A stretch of DNA of 64,000 nucleotides from the NCBI GenBank assembly GCA_963808615.1, contig CAWEGV010000012.1:868001-932000 (forward strand), given 5' to 3'. Under the pieces are notes generated by a model. That model made no database searches. It saw only the letters and a list, made by a program, of their open reading frames with translations, and had not been told where the DNA came from. Of the stretch, positions 42,631 through 50,571 are shown in pieces. Every line of letters starts with the position of its first letter. The first letter of the stretch is position 1. Source of the stretch: Palsa-504 sp963808615 (GTDB taxonomy: Bacteria > Actinomycetota > Actinomycetes > Streptosporangiales > Streptosporangiaceae). Both the position numbers and the translations under genes were made by a program.

Positions 42631-43790
42631 CTAGGCGGCGGTGCCAGAAGTGGCGAGCGCCTGGGTGGTGATCAGGAGGCGGGCCAGTGCGGCGGCCTGG
42701 TCGCGGATCTCGGGGATGGCCGTGGTCTCGTACCAGCGTCCGCGCAGCGGCGGGCCGAGGGTGAAGATGTCGCGCGCTGGCCTGTCGGCCGCGTCGCGCA
42801 CCGCGCCGCACGCGTCGGCGTCCAGGCCCAGCCGCAGCGGGTCCGGCCGGGCCAGGCCCGCGTCGAGCAGGTGGCGGAGCAGCGGGTCGGCGGTGGCGGT
42901 GATATCGCCGCCGGGCCCGGTGCAGTTGACCAGCCAGCCGGCAGCGCGTCCACGATGTCCTGCCAGTCGCCTGCGTACTGAGCGACGCTGGCCCGGACCT
43001 CCCGGGTCAGCGCGGCCAGGCGGAGCGGGGCCGAGGTGCTGCGGATGACCGGCCGATCGGGCGCCGCGGGTGGCCGGGGCCAGCGGTGCGCCCGGGGCAG
43101 CAGCGCGTGCCGGGACACTGCGTACACCACGGTGCGCGGGTCCGCGTCGGTGACCGCGATCGCCACATCCAGCATGGACAGGCCGGTGCCCAGCACGATG
43201 ACCGGGCTGCCGTCCGCGGCGGCCCGCAGCGCGCCGGGCTCCCAGGGATCGGCGACGTACCGGTCGTTGCCCGGCAACGGGCAGGGTGGCACCGGCGGCA
43301 GGTTGCCGGTGGCCAGCACGACGGCGTCGGCGTCAACGCGGCCGTCGGCCGCCAGGTACAGCCGCAGCGCCCGGCCTCGGCCGCTGCGCCTGATCGCGAC
43401 GACGTCCGAGGTGAGATGACTGACCCGGGCCGCGGGCAGCGCCGCGTGTTCGCTCTCCTCGAGCAGCTCGCGCAGATAACGGCCGTAGGCGCTCCTGGGC
43501 AGGAAGCCGTCGTGGCGCAGGCCGGCCTGGGCCGCCCAGCGGGTCAGGTGACCCGGATCGCCGGTCAGCGCGCTCATGGCCTCGGCCGGTGCGTTGAGCA
43601 GGTGGGCCGGATGGGTGGTGGAGTACGCCTGGCCGAGCCCGTGGCGGCCGTGCCGGTCGATCAGGGCCACCCGCAGCGGCACCCGCCCGGCCGCGGCCTG
43701 GCGAAGCAGGTGGATGACGGCGAGCGTGCCGCTGGCCCCCGCTCCGATCACCGCGATGACGCGTCCCCGGGCAGCAGCAGGATCATCCAC
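42631..43790 (-). pseudogene. FAD/NAD(P)-binding protein, frameshifted
   Basis: N-terminal two thirds are intact: VIAVIGAGASGTLAVIHLL, YSTTHPAHLLNAPAEAMSAL, VLATGNLPPVP, VIVLGTGLSMLDVAIAV. After VDALPAGW (about 42945) the frame turns to Pro/Arg/Thr-rich shadow; in the neighbouring frame the expected LVNCTGPGGDITATADPLL continues to a proper end ...LATSGTAA with a stop at 42631. A net loss of two or gain of one base is inferred. GTG start at 43790; it shares the AT-rich module at 43797-43834 with the divergent MBL remnant. Family members are poorly characterised reductases or monooxygenases. Confidence 0.75.
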
Positions 43791-43796
43791 AGCTGG

Positions 43797-43834
43797 ATAA
43801 TAGTCTATTATGCCGATAAGTTAATTAGGATAAT
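43797..43834 (+). promoter_or_regulatory. AT-rich promoter/operator module A with 15-bp palindrome
   Basis: Contains the perfect palindrome ATAATAGTCTATTAT (43797-43811), then CGATAAGTTAATTAGG and ATAAT. TAGGAT at 43826 is a plausible -10. The module lies between two divergent genes in a genome where such AT-rich DNA is rare and resembles module B at 45158-45202. Confidence 0.6.
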
Positions 43835-43848
43835 GCGGAGGAGGTCCG

Positions 43849-43989
43849 ATGATCGAGATCGAGATCGTGGTCATCGATACGCCGTCGCTGGGGGACCGGA
43901 CCTACCTGGCTACAGACGGGACGAGCGCGCTGCTGGTGGATCCCCAGCGGGACATCGACCGGGTCCTGGCGGCCGCGGCCGCGGGCTAG
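43849..43989 (+). pseudogene. MBL-fold (persulfide dioxygenase-like) N-terminal remnant, 46 aa
   Basis: The ATG has a strong GGAGGAGG site. The peptide reads IEIVVIDTPSLGDRTYLATDG and SALLVDPQRDIDRVLA, the start of ETHE1/rhodanese-linked MBL hydrolases. It then ends AAAAG and stops, without the HxHxDH zinc motif that should follow. The stop coincides with the stop of the opposite-strand carbonic anhydrase remnant at a GCTAGC site, so the rest of the gene has been deleted. Confidence 0.7.
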
Positions 43990-44240
43990 CTGACTTCGTT
44001 GAGCTTGCCGGTGGCGACGTCGAAGACGAACCTCCGGATCGCGTCCGTGTGCGGGACGAACGGGCTGGCCTTGATCCGCGCGATCGACTGCCGCACGTCC
44101 TCGTCCAGGTCGCCGAAGGCCTCGGCCGACCAGGTCGGCTTGATCCCCGTCTCGTCCTGGATGGAGCGCTTGAACGCGTCGTCGGTGAAGGTCTCTGCGT
44201 AGCGGGCGTTGTTGGCCAGGTACTCCTCGGTGGCTGACAT
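43986..44240 (-). pseudogene. Beta-carbonic anhydrase with internal deletion
   Basis: An 84-residue frame with both ends of an actinobacterial beta-carbonic anhydrase: MSATEEYLANNARYAE at the start, then immediately TFTDDAFKRSIQDETG to the normal C-terminus VFDVATGKLNEVS. About 60 residues are missing, including the Cys-Asp/Arg and His-x-x-Cys zinc ligands, so it cannot bind zinc in the usual way. The deletion is in frame, at a point where both sides share TF. The ribosome site GGGAG is intact, so a short peptide may still be made. Confidence 0.75.
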
Positions 44241-44250
44241 CTGAGGCTCC

Positions 44251-44278
44251 CATCATCTGGTTGGCATCATCTGGTTGG
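44251..44278. repeat. Perfect 14-bp tandem duplication
   Basis: CATCATCTGGTTGG occurs twice back to back between the rhodanese and carbonic anhydrase remnants. Could be an operator pair or a slippage scar. Confidence 0.7.
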
Positions 44279-44324
44279 CAGGTGTGGCTTGTCCGGGTGT
44301 GTCCTACCCCCGCCACCGGGGTTA

Positions 44325-44961
44325 TCAGTCTCCGAGCTCTATCGGGACGCCGACCAGCGAGCCACACTCGGTCCACGACCCGTCGTAGTTCTTGACGTTC
44401 GGCAGGCCGAGCAGCTCGTGCAGGACGAACCAGGTGTGCGCCGGGCGCTCGCCGATCCGGCAGTACGCGATGGTGTCCTGGCCGAAGTCCAGCCCGGCCT
44501 GGCCGGCGTACAGCTGGCGGAGCTCCTCGTCGGACCGGAACGTGCCGTCCTCGGCGGCCGCCTTCGACCAGGGCACGTTCCTGGCCCTCGGGGATGTGGC
44601 CGCCGCGCTGCGCCTGCTCCTGCGGCAGGTACGCCGGGGCCAGCAAGCGGCCGGCGAACTCGTCCGGTGACCGGACGTCGGCCAGGTTCACCCGTCCGAT
44701 CGCCGCGACCACCTCGTCGCGCCGGGCCCGGATCGAGGTGTCCTGCTCGCGAGCGCGGTAGGCCGTGGCCGGCCGGTGCGGAACCTCGGTCACCAGCTCG
44801 CGGGAGTCCAGTTCCCATCTCTTGCGGCCGCCGTCGAGCAGCTTGACCCGGGGTGCCCGTAGACCTTGAAGTACCAGTAGGCGTAGGCGGCGAACCAGTT
44901 GTTGTTCCCGCCGTACAAGATCACCGTGTCGTCGTTGGACCAGTACCTCAGAGCGGCTCAT
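44325..44961 (-). pseudogene. Thiosulfate sulfurtransferase (rhodanese), deleted and frameshifted
   Basis: ATG 44961 begins MSRSEVL as in family members, then about 60-70 residues are missing. A shifted-frame piece still encodes SNDDTVILYGGNNNWFAAYA and YWYFKVYGHP. One C is lost near 44850, after which RVKLLDGGRKRWELDSREL returns; an extra base near 44582 shifts again to WSKAAAEDGTFRSDEELR. The active-site CRIGER loop and the normal end GSWTECGSLVGVPIELGD are in that last frame. Once a two-domain sulfurtransferase, co-transcribed with DUF4395. Confidence 0.8.
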
Positions 44962-45163
44962 GCGTTAACCTCCTTGTCTGCATCGGCCAGCACCAGTGCC
45001 TGGCGGCCTGGCCAGATCCGCCGGATGAGCAGGTACATCTCACAACCCAGGCAGAACCCGAACACCGCGTTCAGGAACGCCGCGGCCAGGGCGGCCGCGG
45101 TCGCCGCCGCGCCCAGCCAGGAACCGGCCGGGGCGGGACCGGCCTGGCCGCCTCGAGCTATTA
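44958..45163 (-). pseudogene. DUF4395 membrane protein, C-terminal remnant
   Basis: The frame ending at 44958 encodes the final helix and tail of DUF4395 proteins: ALAAAFLNAVFGFCLGCEMY then LLIRRIWPGRQALVL. Its stop overlaps the rhodanese ATG. Upstream the coding sequence ends at AT-rich module B with stops in frame, so the N-terminal two thirds are gone. DUF4395 genes usually sit with rhodanese and thioredoxin genes in actinobacterial sulfur clusters. Confidence 0.7.
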
Positions 45164-45202
45164 TCTAGTTTATCTATCGTAATACTGTCTAATAGGTCAA
45201 GT
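45158..45202 (-). promoter_or_regulatory. AT-rich promoter/operator module B
   Basis: On the minus strand: CTATTAGACAGTATTA, then CGATAGATAAACTAG and ATAATAGC. It aligns with module A (43797-43834) in two blocks, TA-TAG-C--TATTA and CGATA--T-AA-TAG-ATAAT. It sits between the DUF4395 remnant and the divergent GntR gene, so it may serve both. Confidence 0.55.
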
Positions 45203-45319
45203 CGGGCCAGGCGGCCTGGCCCGGTCAGCGATCCCCGGATCGGGGAACGCACTTTGCATACTGTCGCCGATAAACTTCTGCTGTTCACGGGGGCGAGAGC
45301 TGGGCGAGGTGGTGCAGGC

Positions 45320-45988
45320 GTGCCGATGTCGCCGGGAGTGATCCGCCCGCTGCCGCGGCCGGTGCCGCTGCGCCAGTCGGTCTATGACGCGCTGATCGAC
45401 CTGATCGTCGGCGGCGAGCTGCCGCCAGGCCAGCACATGGTGGAGACCGACCTGGCCCGCCATCTCGGGGTCAGCAGGCAGCCCATTCGCGAGGCGCTGC
45501 ACCGCATGGAAGCCGAGGGCTGGGTGGACCTGCGGCCCAGCCAGGGCGCCTTCGTGCACGTGCCGACCGACTCCGAAGTGGACGAGCTGCTGGACGTGCG
45601 CGCGCTGCTCGAGGCCGAGACGGCCGGGCTCGCGGCCCGGACCGCGAGCCCGGACCAGGTGGCCAGGCTCCGGGAGATCTGCGCCGGGGGACGGGTGGCC
45701 GCCGAGCAGGGCGACGTGGACGCCGCGGTGGCGGCGAACGACTCGTTCCACGCCGAGATCGCCGCGATCGCGGGCAACTCGGTGCTCGCCGAGCTCGCCG
45801 ACATCGTCGGCCGCCGGGTGCAGTGGTACTACCGGATGGTGGCCCCGGCGCGCGGGCACGATTCGTGGGCCGAGCACAGGGAGATGACCGACGCGATCGA
45901 GGCGGCCAACCCCGAGCAGGCCAAACTGCTGGCCCGCAGGCACACCGAGCGGACCAGGGACGCCTACCACAGTTCCTTATGCAGCTAA
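45320..45988 (+). CDS. GntR-family (FCD/FadR type) regulator
   Basis: A 222-residue repressor. Winged helix at about 13-75 (LRQSVYDALIDLIVGGELPPGQ, LARHLGVSRQPIREALHRME) and an FCD effector domain (VRALLEAETAGLAAR, metal-site-like residues around NDSFHAEIAAIAGN and AEHREMTDAI). Start taken as GTG 45320 with GAGGTGG about nine bases upstream; ATG 45326 is the alternative. It faces the AT-rich module B and ends over the convergent oxidoreductase operon, whose genes or the sulfur remnants it may control. Confidence 0.88.
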   Translation: MPMSPGVIRPLPRPVPLRQSVYDALIDLIVGGELPPGQHMVETDLARHLGVSRQPIREALHRMEAEGWVDLRPSQGAFVHVPTDSEVDELLDVRALLEAETAGLAARTASPDQVARLREICAGGRVAAEQGDVDAAVAANDSFHAEIAAIAGNSVLAELADIVGRRVQWYYRMVAPARGHDSWAEHREMTDAIEAANPEQAKLLARRHTERTRDAYHSSLCS

Positions 45989-46267
45989 GGGAAGCCTGAC
46001 CACGCTGACCGGGTCCGGGGCGTACGGGTCGTTCGCGTTGTCGATGAGCTCGATCTCGCCCCGGTCGGACATGATGTGGTACGACCCGTCGGCCCGGTAC
46101 TCGCGGATGATCGTGCGCGAGCCGTCGGCGTGCCGGTACCGCTCCTCGGTGTAGGCGTCGGTGGCGTTCTTCTCCGCGTCGACCGCAGCGTCATCACGCC
46201 AGACGAACCGGTACGGGGCAAGCGGCAGCCTGAGCTGGTACGGCCAGGGGGGACTAGCACCGCTCAC
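45977..46267 (-). CDS. Unrecognised small protein, last in the oxidoreductase operon
   Basis: A 96-residue protein: PWPYQLRLPLAPYRFVWRDD, TEERYRHADGSRTIIREYR, SYHIMSDRGEIELIDNANDP. No cysteines, no membrane helix. GTG 46267 overlaps the end of the preceding small gene by 14 bases (an upstream GTG at 46282 is possible), so the two are translationally linked to the 2-oxoacid oxidoreductase operon. I do not recognise the family. It overlaps the GntR gene end by 12 bases. Confidence 0.6.
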   Translation of the reverse strand: MSGASPPWPYQLRLPLAPYRFVWRDDAAVDAEKNATDAYTEERYRHADGSRTIIREYRADGSYHIMSDRGEIELIDNANDPYAPDPVSVVRLPLAA

Positions 46268-46517
46268 GGCGCAGCTCCGCACGCAGCCGTTCTGCCTCTT
46301 CCGGGCGGCTGAGGTCGATCACCTCGACCAGGGTGAACCGCCGGCCGCCGTCCGAGCCGTCGGCCAGCCGTACCGGGCCGGCCTCCGCGAAGACCTCGAA
46401 CCGCGGGCTGGCCGCGTGCGGCCCGACGGCGAGAACGTAACGCAGCACCGCGGCCCGGTCGGGCAGGTATCGCTGCTGCCGCCCGCCGTCGAACCGCAGC
46501 TGCCATTCGCCGGCCAT
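46254..46517 (-). CDS. Unrecognised small protein next to the TPP subunit
   Basis: An 87-residue protein: GEWQLRFDGGRQQRYLPDRA, VLAVGPHAASPRFEVFAEAG, FTLVEVIDLSRPEEAERL. It starts three bases after the stop of the beta subunit gene. Looks like a compact beta-rich domain with a helical end. No family recognised; by position a possible accessory or stability factor for the complex. Confidence 0.6.
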   Translation of the reverse strand: MAGEWQLRFDGGRQQRYLPDRAAVLRYVLAVGPHAASPRFEVFAEAGPVRLADGSDGGRRFTLVEVIDLSRPEEAERLRAELRRERC

Positions 46518-46520
46518 CTC

Positions 46521-47612
46521 TCACGCGCCGACGCCGCGGTTCAGGGGCATCGAGTACTCCTCGTCCCTCAGCCGCTGGTGCCGCTCGGGGTCCTCCAGGT
46601 CACGCAGGTGCCTCGGCACCTCCATGCCGGTGGCTTCCCAGTTGCGGTTCGCGCACACCTGCACCCTCGCGACGTGCTCGGGCAGCATGTGCCCGAACCG
46701 GCCCTGCAGGGCCAGGTAGTCGGTCACCGGCCGCTGCAGCGGCGGATGGAAGTAGCGATAGGTCCGCTCGGCGGGGTCGTACTCCCAGACCGGCCAGAGC
46801 CCGGACTCGACCACCCGGCGGCCCAGCTCGACAGTCATCGAGGTCTGGTAGACCCAGCCCTTCTGGCACGGGGTGTAGCAGTGCAGGAAGGCGGCGCCCA
46901 CGTGGTTGAGGCCCTTGCGGGTCTTGTTCATCAGGTCGATCGGGTAGCCCACGGTGGCGGTGGCCACGTAGCAGTGCGGATGCCCCTCGGCCATCATCTT
47001 GGCCAGATTCTTGGGCGGCAGCTTCTTGCCCTCCGGTACCGCCTTGCCGAACGGCGTGAACGTGGTCATGCCGGCGTACGGCGTGGTCGGCGAGGTCTGG
47101 ATGCCGGTGTTGGCGTAGCACTCGTTGTCGTAGCAGACGAACAGCGCGTCGTGGTTGCGGTACAGCGCGCCCGACATCGAGCCGATGCCGATGTCGGCGG
47201 CCGAACCGTCTCCCGCCATCACGATGATGTTCGGGTAGGGCCCCGGGTGGCGGCCCTTCCTGATCAGCGCCTCGTAGCCGGCCGCCATGCCGGAGGTGAA
47301 CGAGCCGCCCGAGGCGATGGGCGTGTGCGCCCAGGGCACCGTGTAGGGGGTGCACAGGTAGGTCGAGTTCGCCACGTACATGCACCCGGTCGGCCCGGCC
47401 ACCGCGGTGTCCTGGCCGGCCGCCTTGAGCACCCACCGGTACTGGATGGCCGGCCCGCAGCCCGCGCAGGTCCGGTGCCCGGCCGCGTACGGGTCCTCCT
47501 CCGGCAGGTCGGGAAGGTAGTAAAGGTCACGCCCGCGGGAGTCATCGGCCGCAGCCGCGCGCCCGTCCTCGTCGAACAGCGGAAGCTGCTGGCGGACCAC
47601 GTCGAAACTCAT
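46521..47612 (-). CDS. 2-oxoacid:acceptor oxidoreductase, TPP-binding beta subunit
   Basis: A 363-residue PorB-like subunit. 4Fe-4S ligands begin with HRTCAGCG, later cysteines follow (GPTGCMYV, FLHCYTPCQKGW). The TPP motif is GDGSAADIGIGSMSGALYRNH with CYDNECYANTG. It lacks NAD or flavin sites, as expected. ATG with GGGAGG upstream, 13 bases after the alpha subunit. Together these catalyse CoA-dependent oxidative decarboxylation of a 2-oxoacid; phenylglyoxylate-type or pyruvate-type substrates are both possible. Confidence 0.88.
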   Translation of the reverse strand: MSFDVVRQQLPLFDEDGRAAAADDSRGRDLYYLPDLPEEDPYAAGHRTCAGCGPAIQYRWVLKAAGQDTAVAGPTGCMYVANSTYLCTPYTVPWAHTPIASGGSFTSGMAAGYEALIRKGRHPGPYPNIIVMAGDGSAADIGIGSMSGALYRNHDALFVCYDNECYANTGIQTSPTTPYAGMTTFTPFGKAVPEGKKLPPKNLAKMMAEGHPHCYVATATVGYPIDLMNKTRKGLNHVGAAFLHCYTPCQKGWVYQTSMTVELGRRVVESGLWPVWEYDPAERTYRYFHPPLQRPVTDYLALQGRFGHMLPEHVARVQVCANRNWEATGMEVPRHLRDLEDPERHQRLRDEEYSMPLNRGVGA

Positions 47613-47625
47613 CTGGCTTGCCTCC

Positions 47626-48918
47626 CTAGTCCTCGAATCCGACCCAGTGGGCGGCCTTCTCGACCCGGCCGCGCGCGACCGCCTGGCCGAGCTGGCCGGT
47701 CATCCAGTCGAATTCGGCCATCGGCACGGTCTCGCCGCCCAGGCCGGCCATGAACGAGGTCACCAGCGGGCGCTGGCCGGCCAGGTGGTACAGCGCGGTC
47801 GTCACGTCCAGCGAGAGGATGCCGCCGTAGCTGGCGCCGCCCAGGCCGAGGTTGGTCTCCACCACCCCGACCGCCTTGACCCCGCGCAGCGCCTGGCGCA
47901 GGTCCTCGCTGGGGAACGGGCGGATCCACAGCAGCCGGGCCATGCCGACCTTGATGCCCTGCGCGCGCAGCCGGTTGATCGCGGCCCGGCAGGTGACGGA
48001 GTGGCCGCCGGAGATCACGATCGCGAGCTCGGCGTCATCCAGCAGGTAGGACTCGACGAAGTCCGGGTAGGCCCGGCCGAAGACCCGGCCGAACTCGGCG
48101 GTCTTCTCCCTGATGACCGGTATGGCGTCCTCCATGGCCCTGGCCCGTTCGAGCTGAAGCGGCGGGCCCTGCTCGGGATGGATCTGCGGGCCGTGCGACA
48201 CCGGCCGCCGCGGGTCCAGCGGGAACGGCAGCTGGTAGGGCGGCAGGAACGTCTCGACCTGCTCGATCGACGGCATCTCCACCTCACCGGCGATGTGCGA
48301 GACGAAGTACCCGTCCTGCACCACCATCTGCGGCAGCAGCACCCGCGGGTCCTCGCCGATCGCGTAGGCGATGAGCGACTTGTCGAAGACCTCCTGCGGC
48401 GTGGCCGCCCAGCCGAGCAGCCAGCCCATGTCCCTGGTGCACAGCGCGTCGGTGTGCTCGGAGCCGAAGTCGCCCGGCGGGTCCAGCGCCCGGTCGGCGA
48501 TGGCCATCTGGATGGGGATCCGCGCCCCGGAGATGATCGAGTACATCTCGTACCCGTAGGTGACCCCGACGCCGGATGACCCGGTGAAGGCCCGCGCGCC
48601 GCAGGACCCGGCCCCGAACGCCGCCGAGAACTGGGAGTGCTCGCCGTCGGCGTGGATGTACTCGGCGTCCAGGATCCCGTCGGCCACGAACTGCGCCAGG
48701 TTCATCATGATCGCCGTGTAGGGCCGGATGGGGTAGGCGGTGATCACGTCCACGTTCGCGTACAGCGCCGCGTAGGCCGCCGCCGCGCACCCGTTCTGGC
48801 GCACCCGGGTCCCGGCTATGCCGCGCAGGAACGTCTCGCCCTCGGGGGTGCGGACGGGCGGCTTGAGCCGGGGCGGTTCCGGCGGCGGCATCCCCAGGTT
48901 GACGGGCACGGCGTTCAT
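47626..48918 (-). CDS. 2-oxoacid:acceptor oxidoreductase, alpha subunit
   Basis: A 430-residue PorA-like subunit with the pyrimidine-binding start GNGA-type replaced by RQNGCAAAAYAALYANVDV, then AYPIRPYTAIMMNLAQF (most pyruvate enzymes have YPITP), AEYIHADGEHSQFSAAFGAG, GARAFTGSSGVGV, and a C-terminal transketolase-C domain (AIVISGGHSVTCRAAINRL, VVETNLGLGGASYGG). ATG 48918 chosen; an upstream frame extension has no coding character. The YPIRP variant hints at a substrate other than pyruvate. Confidence 0.87.
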   Translation of the reverse strand: MNAVPVNLGMPPPEPPRLKPPVRTPEGETFLRGIAGTRVRQNGCAAAAYAALYANVDVITAYPIRPYTAIMMNLAQFVADGILDAEYIHADGEHSQFSAAFGAGSCGARAFTGSSGVGVTYGYEMYSIISGARIPIQMAIADRALDPPGDFGSEHTDALCTRDMGWLLGWAATPQEVFDKSLIAYAIGEDPRVLLPQMVVQDGYFVSHIAGEVEMPSIEQVETFLPPYQLPFPLDPRRPVSHGPQIHPEQGPPLQLERARAMEDAIPVIREKTAEFGRVFGRAYPDFVESYLLDDAELAIVISGGHSVTCRAAINRLRAQGIKVGMARLLWIRPFPSEDLRQALRGVKAVGVVETNLGLGGASYGGILSLDVTTALYHLAGQRPLVTSFMAGLGGETVPMAEFDWMTGQLGQAVARGRVEKAAHWVGFED

Positions 48919-49005
48919 GACGCGACACCCCGGCCCGGACGCATGTTTCTCATTAGGTGATACCGCGGCCGTCCGGGTACATGAGCCGGCCCGCACGCAA
49001 GGTGC

Positions 49006-50537
49006 TCATCGCGTGCCACCCCCGCCGTTCGGATCAATAGAAGTTGATCTTGATCTTGCTGCGTCATAGTCCCTGATCGCGTCCTCGATGAGCTGGCGGG
49101 TAAACGGCGCCTGCTCGGCGTGCGCGCCGTCGTACGGCGCGAAGGCGGTCTCCATCCGCACCACGGCGTCGGGCTCGTCGAAGTCCATCTCCGGGACCTT
49201 CTCCAGGCAGCCGGTGGGGCATTCCTGCACGCAGACCAGGCAGCCCTTGCAGTAGTGCGTGCGGATTGAGTAGTGGCCGTTCTGCCGGGTGTCGCGCATC
49301 ACGCTGACATCCGGGCACACGATGTAGCAGTTGTCGCAGCCGTTACAGACACCGCAGCTCATGCAGCGGTCCGCCTCGGCGAGCGCCTGCTCGCGGCTGT
49401 AGGCCAGGGTGACCTCGGTGACCTGGCTCAGGCGGCGGGTTTCCGCGGCGGCCAGCGGGGCCTCGGTGCGCGGCGCGGGCCGGAAGTAGGCGGTGTTGAG
49501 TTTCTCGTACGGCATGACCTCGACCGGATCGTCGGGCCCGAGCGGTTCGGCGGACAGCACGCGGTCGATGTCCCGGGCGGCGCGCTTGCCGTCCCCGAGC
49601 GCCTCCACCACCATGGCCGGACCGCGGGTCACGTCGCCGCCGGCGAAGGTCGTTCCCCCGCCCGCCTGCCCTTCCCCGTTCACCGGGATGCGGCCGTAGG
49701 AGTCGGCCCGGATCAGCCCGCGTTCGGTGGCCGCGGTCGGCAGCCAGTCCAGGACCTGTACCTGGCCGATGGCGACCAGGATCGTGTCGCAGGCCACCTC
49801 GAACTCGGTGCCCTCGGTGAGCCGGGGCGTGACGTTGCCGTCCCGGTCCAGGCGGGCCTGGCCCAGCACGGCGCCGCGGACCTTGCCCTCGTCGTCGGCC
49901 AGCACCTTGACCAGGGCGGTGCGCGGGCAGAACCGCACGCCCTCCTCGCGGGCCTGGGCCAGGTCCTCGGCCACGATCGGCAGCTCGTCCTCGGCCTCGA
50001 GCGACACGATCGTGGCCTGGGCCGGTGCCCCGGCCGGATCCGGGGACCCGCCCAGCCGGATGGCGGACCTGGCCGCGTCCGAGGCGGTATTGCCGCCCCC
50101 GACGACCAGCACGTTCCGGCCGATCCTGACCGGGCGGCCCAGCCCGGTCTCGCGCAGGAACTCCAGGGCGCCGATCACGCCGCGGGCCTGGGCACCCTCG
50201 ACGGCCAGGCGGCGGCCGACGTCCTGGCCCAGGGCCAGGAACACCGCGTCGTAGCCGCGGGCCAGGTCCTGCAGGGTGGGCTGGCCATCCGGCGCCCCGA
50301 TCCGGATGCCGCAGCGGATCTCGATGCCGCCCAGGTCGAGGAGCTTGGCTATCTCCCTGTCCAGGACGTGGGGCAGGCGTGGTTGCAGGGCGGCATCTTG
50401 TCCCGGTAGACGGGACGGTAGGACCGGAAGTTACCGGTGGGAAACAGCCGCTGGCCGTCCTTTTCCGTAGGCGGCGGCGTGACCCCCGCGATGGGGAGCC
50501 GCAGGTGCTCGGGGACGTGGGTCCCGCGCACGGACAT
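49006..50537 (-). pseudogene. GltD-like FAD/NAD(P) and 2x[4Fe-4S] subunit with internal deletion
   Basis: The start is intact: AAAGGAGGGG site, MSVRGTHVPEHLRLPIAG and CNHACP, the first FeS ligands. The frame then breaks (50370-ish) and resumes, after a deletion of very roughly 150-190 residues that removed the FAD-binding GxGxxG, at VLDREIAKLLDLGGIEIRCG. The rest is complete: VLVVGGGNTASDAARSAIRL (NAD site), ATGxGQ-type GQVQVLDW, FAGGDVTRGPAMVVEALGDG, and a C-terminal ferredoxin domain (CMSCGVCNGCDNCYIVCPD, CKGCLVCVQECPTGC). It would have linked the TPP enzyme to NAD(P), as in phenylglyoxylate dehydrogenase. As it stands electron transfer through FAD should fail. Confidence 0.8.
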
Positions 50538-50571
50538 GGACCCCTCCTTTCGGCCTCGGCCGGCGGCGTAC

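Noticed and set aside
43986..44240. A genuine new 84-residue small protein
   Set aside because: It matches both ends of beta-carbonic anhydrase with the middle missing, so a deletion product explains it better.
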